Assembly (NCBI RefSeq): GCF_015773195.1 | Contig: NZ_JADWYK010000002.1 | Span: 515,145-579,144, forward strand | Reading direction: 5' to 3' | DNA length: 64,000 nucleotides | Source: Hymenobacter guriensis | GTDB taxonomy: Bacteria > Bacteroidota > Bacteroidia > Cytophagales > Hymenobacteraceae | Part shown: piece by piece, positions 62,963 through 64,000 of the stretch | Layout: every line of letters starts with the position of its first letter | Position numbering within the stretch: position 1 is the stretch's first letter | Position numbers and translations under genes: made by a program | Notes under the pieces: generated by a model | The model's database searches: none | Told to the model about the DNA's origin: nothing | What the model saw: the letters and a program-made list of their open reading frames with translations, nothing else

Positions 62963-64000
62963 TTAAGGCCCTGGGTTTATTAGCGCACACACTTTAGTAG
63001 TAGCAGGCAAGGCTCCGAGCATAGCAATGACTGAACTAAAGCATTCTGTAAAACCAGCAAACTTAATTCTAGGCTCATACTTGAATTGCTTGTACTCCCT
63101 ATGCAGGCGTTTTTCTAAATCCCATACCTCCCCAGCGTTAGCTGACTTATACAGCATCAAAACGATGTACTCGTAAGGAATGGAACCCTTGCCCTTGTAG
63201 CGATGCGCTACAGAGTGCGACGTTATACCAACCTTAAAAAAATCTTCCCCCCCACCCTTGCAGTGCAGGATATAAAGCGAGGCGCTGCGCCTGCTACAGC
63301 AGCGAATAAATTGACTACGGGACCAGCCAGCAGTGAAGCAAGCCGGGCAGCCAACCCCCTGCATGTGGCTGTTGGCTGTTTGAGCAAACAGCCCATGTTC
63401 AGGGCAGATAATCTTGACCTTGCCCGCGCTGTTTTGATATACCGCCTGCGAGTAGTCATACTTTTCACCGTGAACGGCGCGGGCTTTTGCTATGAACTGT
63501 TTCGTGTCGAGCTTAGCCCTGCCGCTACAGGCATTGCAGCCAAGCCCCGCTAAATGGCTCGCAACTACCTGCTCAAACAGCCCATGCTCGGGGCAGATAA
63601 TCTTGATTCTTGAATAAGTATTGCCATAAACCGCCTGCGAGTAGTCGAATTTCTCGCCATGAACAACGCGGGCTTTTGCTATGAACCTATCAACTGGATG
63701 CGTCCTGCTTAGGGAATACTTTGCCTTGCCACACACACGGCAGCCCCTGCCCTCATAGTGACTGCGGGCTGTTTGCTCAAACAGCCCATGCTCGGGGCAG
63801 ATAATCTTGACCTTGCCCGCGCTGTTTTGATATACCGCCTGCGAGTAGTCATACTTTTCACCGTGAACGGCGCGGGCTTTTGCTATGAACTGTTTCGTGT
63901 CGAGCTTAGCCCTGCCGCTACAGGCATTGCAGCCAAGCCCCGCTAAATGGCTCGCAACTACCTGCTCAAACAGCCCATGCTCGGGGCAGATAATCTTGAT
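62963..64000 (-). CDS. Zn-ribbon-like repeat protein fused to a GIY-YIG-type domain (5' end outside window)
   Basis: The minus-strand frame is open to base 64000, so at least 345 residues are present and the N-terminus is missing. The visible repeats each follow the pattern F-AKAR-VHGEK-YDYSQAVY ... IKIICPEHGLFEQ ... SH-xG-GC-xC, about 65 aa long and alternating between two types. The pattern suggests zinc-binding modules (DUF723-like). The C-terminal domain carries LYILHCKGGGEDFFKVGIT and RYKG, as in GIY-YIG nucleases of the T5orf172 type. A homing- or DNA-processing role is inferred. Confidence 0.8.
   Translation of the reverse strand: MKIICPEHGLFEQVVASHLAGLGCNACSGRAKLDTKQFIAKARAVHGEKYDYSQAVYQNSAGKVKIICPEHGLFEQTARSHYEGRGCRVCGKAKYSLSRTHPVDRFIAKARVVHGEKFDYSQAVYGNTYSRIKIICPEHGLFEQVVASHLAGLGCNACSGRAKLDTKQFIAKARAVHGEKYDYSQAVYQNSAGKVKIICPEHGLFAQTANSHMQGVGCPACFTAGWSRSQFIRCCSRRSASLYILHCKGGGEDFFKVGITSHSVAHRYKGKGSIPYEYIVLMLYKSANAGEVWDLEKRLHREYKQFKYEPRIKFAGFTECFSSVIAMLGALPATTKVCALINPGP
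63403..64000 (-). repeat. 205-bp identical direct repeat inside the repeat gene (offset 393 bp)
   Basis: The sequence 63403-63607 recurs at 63796-64000 with, as far as I can see, no differences. The offset of 393 bp is 131 codons, exactly two protein-repeat units. The second copy is cut by the window edge. Confidence 0.85.

Larger units (their letters stand above)
47806..64000. mobile_element. Integrated element, probably a prophage, at tRNA-Asn; right end outside the window
   Basis: The block begins directly after the tRNA with a tyrosine integrase. It then carries a control region rich in dyads, hicAB, an HNH nuclease and an HTH gene. The minus-strand block includes tail-fibre-like repeats, a phage holin, a GH19 endolysin and small membrane proteins. 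The minus-strand structural genes are packed with 1-4 bp overlaps, typical of phage late operons. Capsid, portal and terminase are not in the window, so the element continues right. Its identity as a complete or active phage cannot be judged. Confidence 0.82.

Overview
The window looks like a GC-rich Bacteroidota chromosome of the Cytophagales/Hymenobacter type. The evidence is SprA with type IX secretion (T9SS) cargo carrying C-terminal sorting domains, two TonB-dependent receptors, YtxJ of the bacillithiol system, a fused alpha/beta 2-oxoacid dehydrogenase E1, a PID-CTERM/exosortase pair, and many promoters with the Bacteroidota -7 element TAnnTTTG. The genus is an inference from gene content, not a database match.

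Bases 1-47.7 kb are core chromosome. Order: end of ruvA, giant sprA, gcvH, a VanZ-like gene, an M28 peptidase, a small secreted protein, yicC, a TonB receptor followed by a T9SS beta-helix protein (12-16.5 kb), a glycosyltransferase and a flippase, a moxR/methyltransferase operon on the minus strand, then a 739-aa T9SS protein followed by a compact exosortase locus (PID-CTERM peptide, XrtX-like exosortase, 4-TM partner; 23.5-24.9 kb). Next come small stress-type proteins (Ala-rich lipoprotein, CsbD, DUF1206), a saccharopine-dehydrogenase-like enzyme, gcvP, lipA, OsmC, a ytxJ operon, the fused E1, a SusC-like receptor, an M16 peptidase, pheS, a 3-hydroxyacyl-CoA dehydrogenase and a degenerate Rieske-fold lipoprotein. 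gcvH, gcvP, lipA and the E1 all belong to lipoate-dependent metabolism but are not one operon.

From 47.73 kb to the right edge is an integrated element, most likely a prophage, inserted at a tRNA-Asn gene. It begins with three 12-bp iterons and a tyrosine integrase. A control region follows, with many dyads, hicAB, an HNH-nuclease gene under a striking four-half-site promoter, and a small HTH gene. The minus strand then carries a tightly packed tail/fibre and lysis block (62.7 to 52.3 kb: structural proteins, holin, GH19 endolysin, small membrane proteins). At the edge is a gene with Zn-ribbon-like repeats fused to a GIY-YIG-like domain. The right end of the element lies outside the window.

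A second layer of structure is a family of imperfect 7- and 8-bp tandem arrays, between genes and inside coding linkers. The points most worth following up are the exosortase locus, the HNH promoter array, the repeat/GIY-YIG gene, the frameshifted lysis-region gene and the 7/8-mer repeat family.
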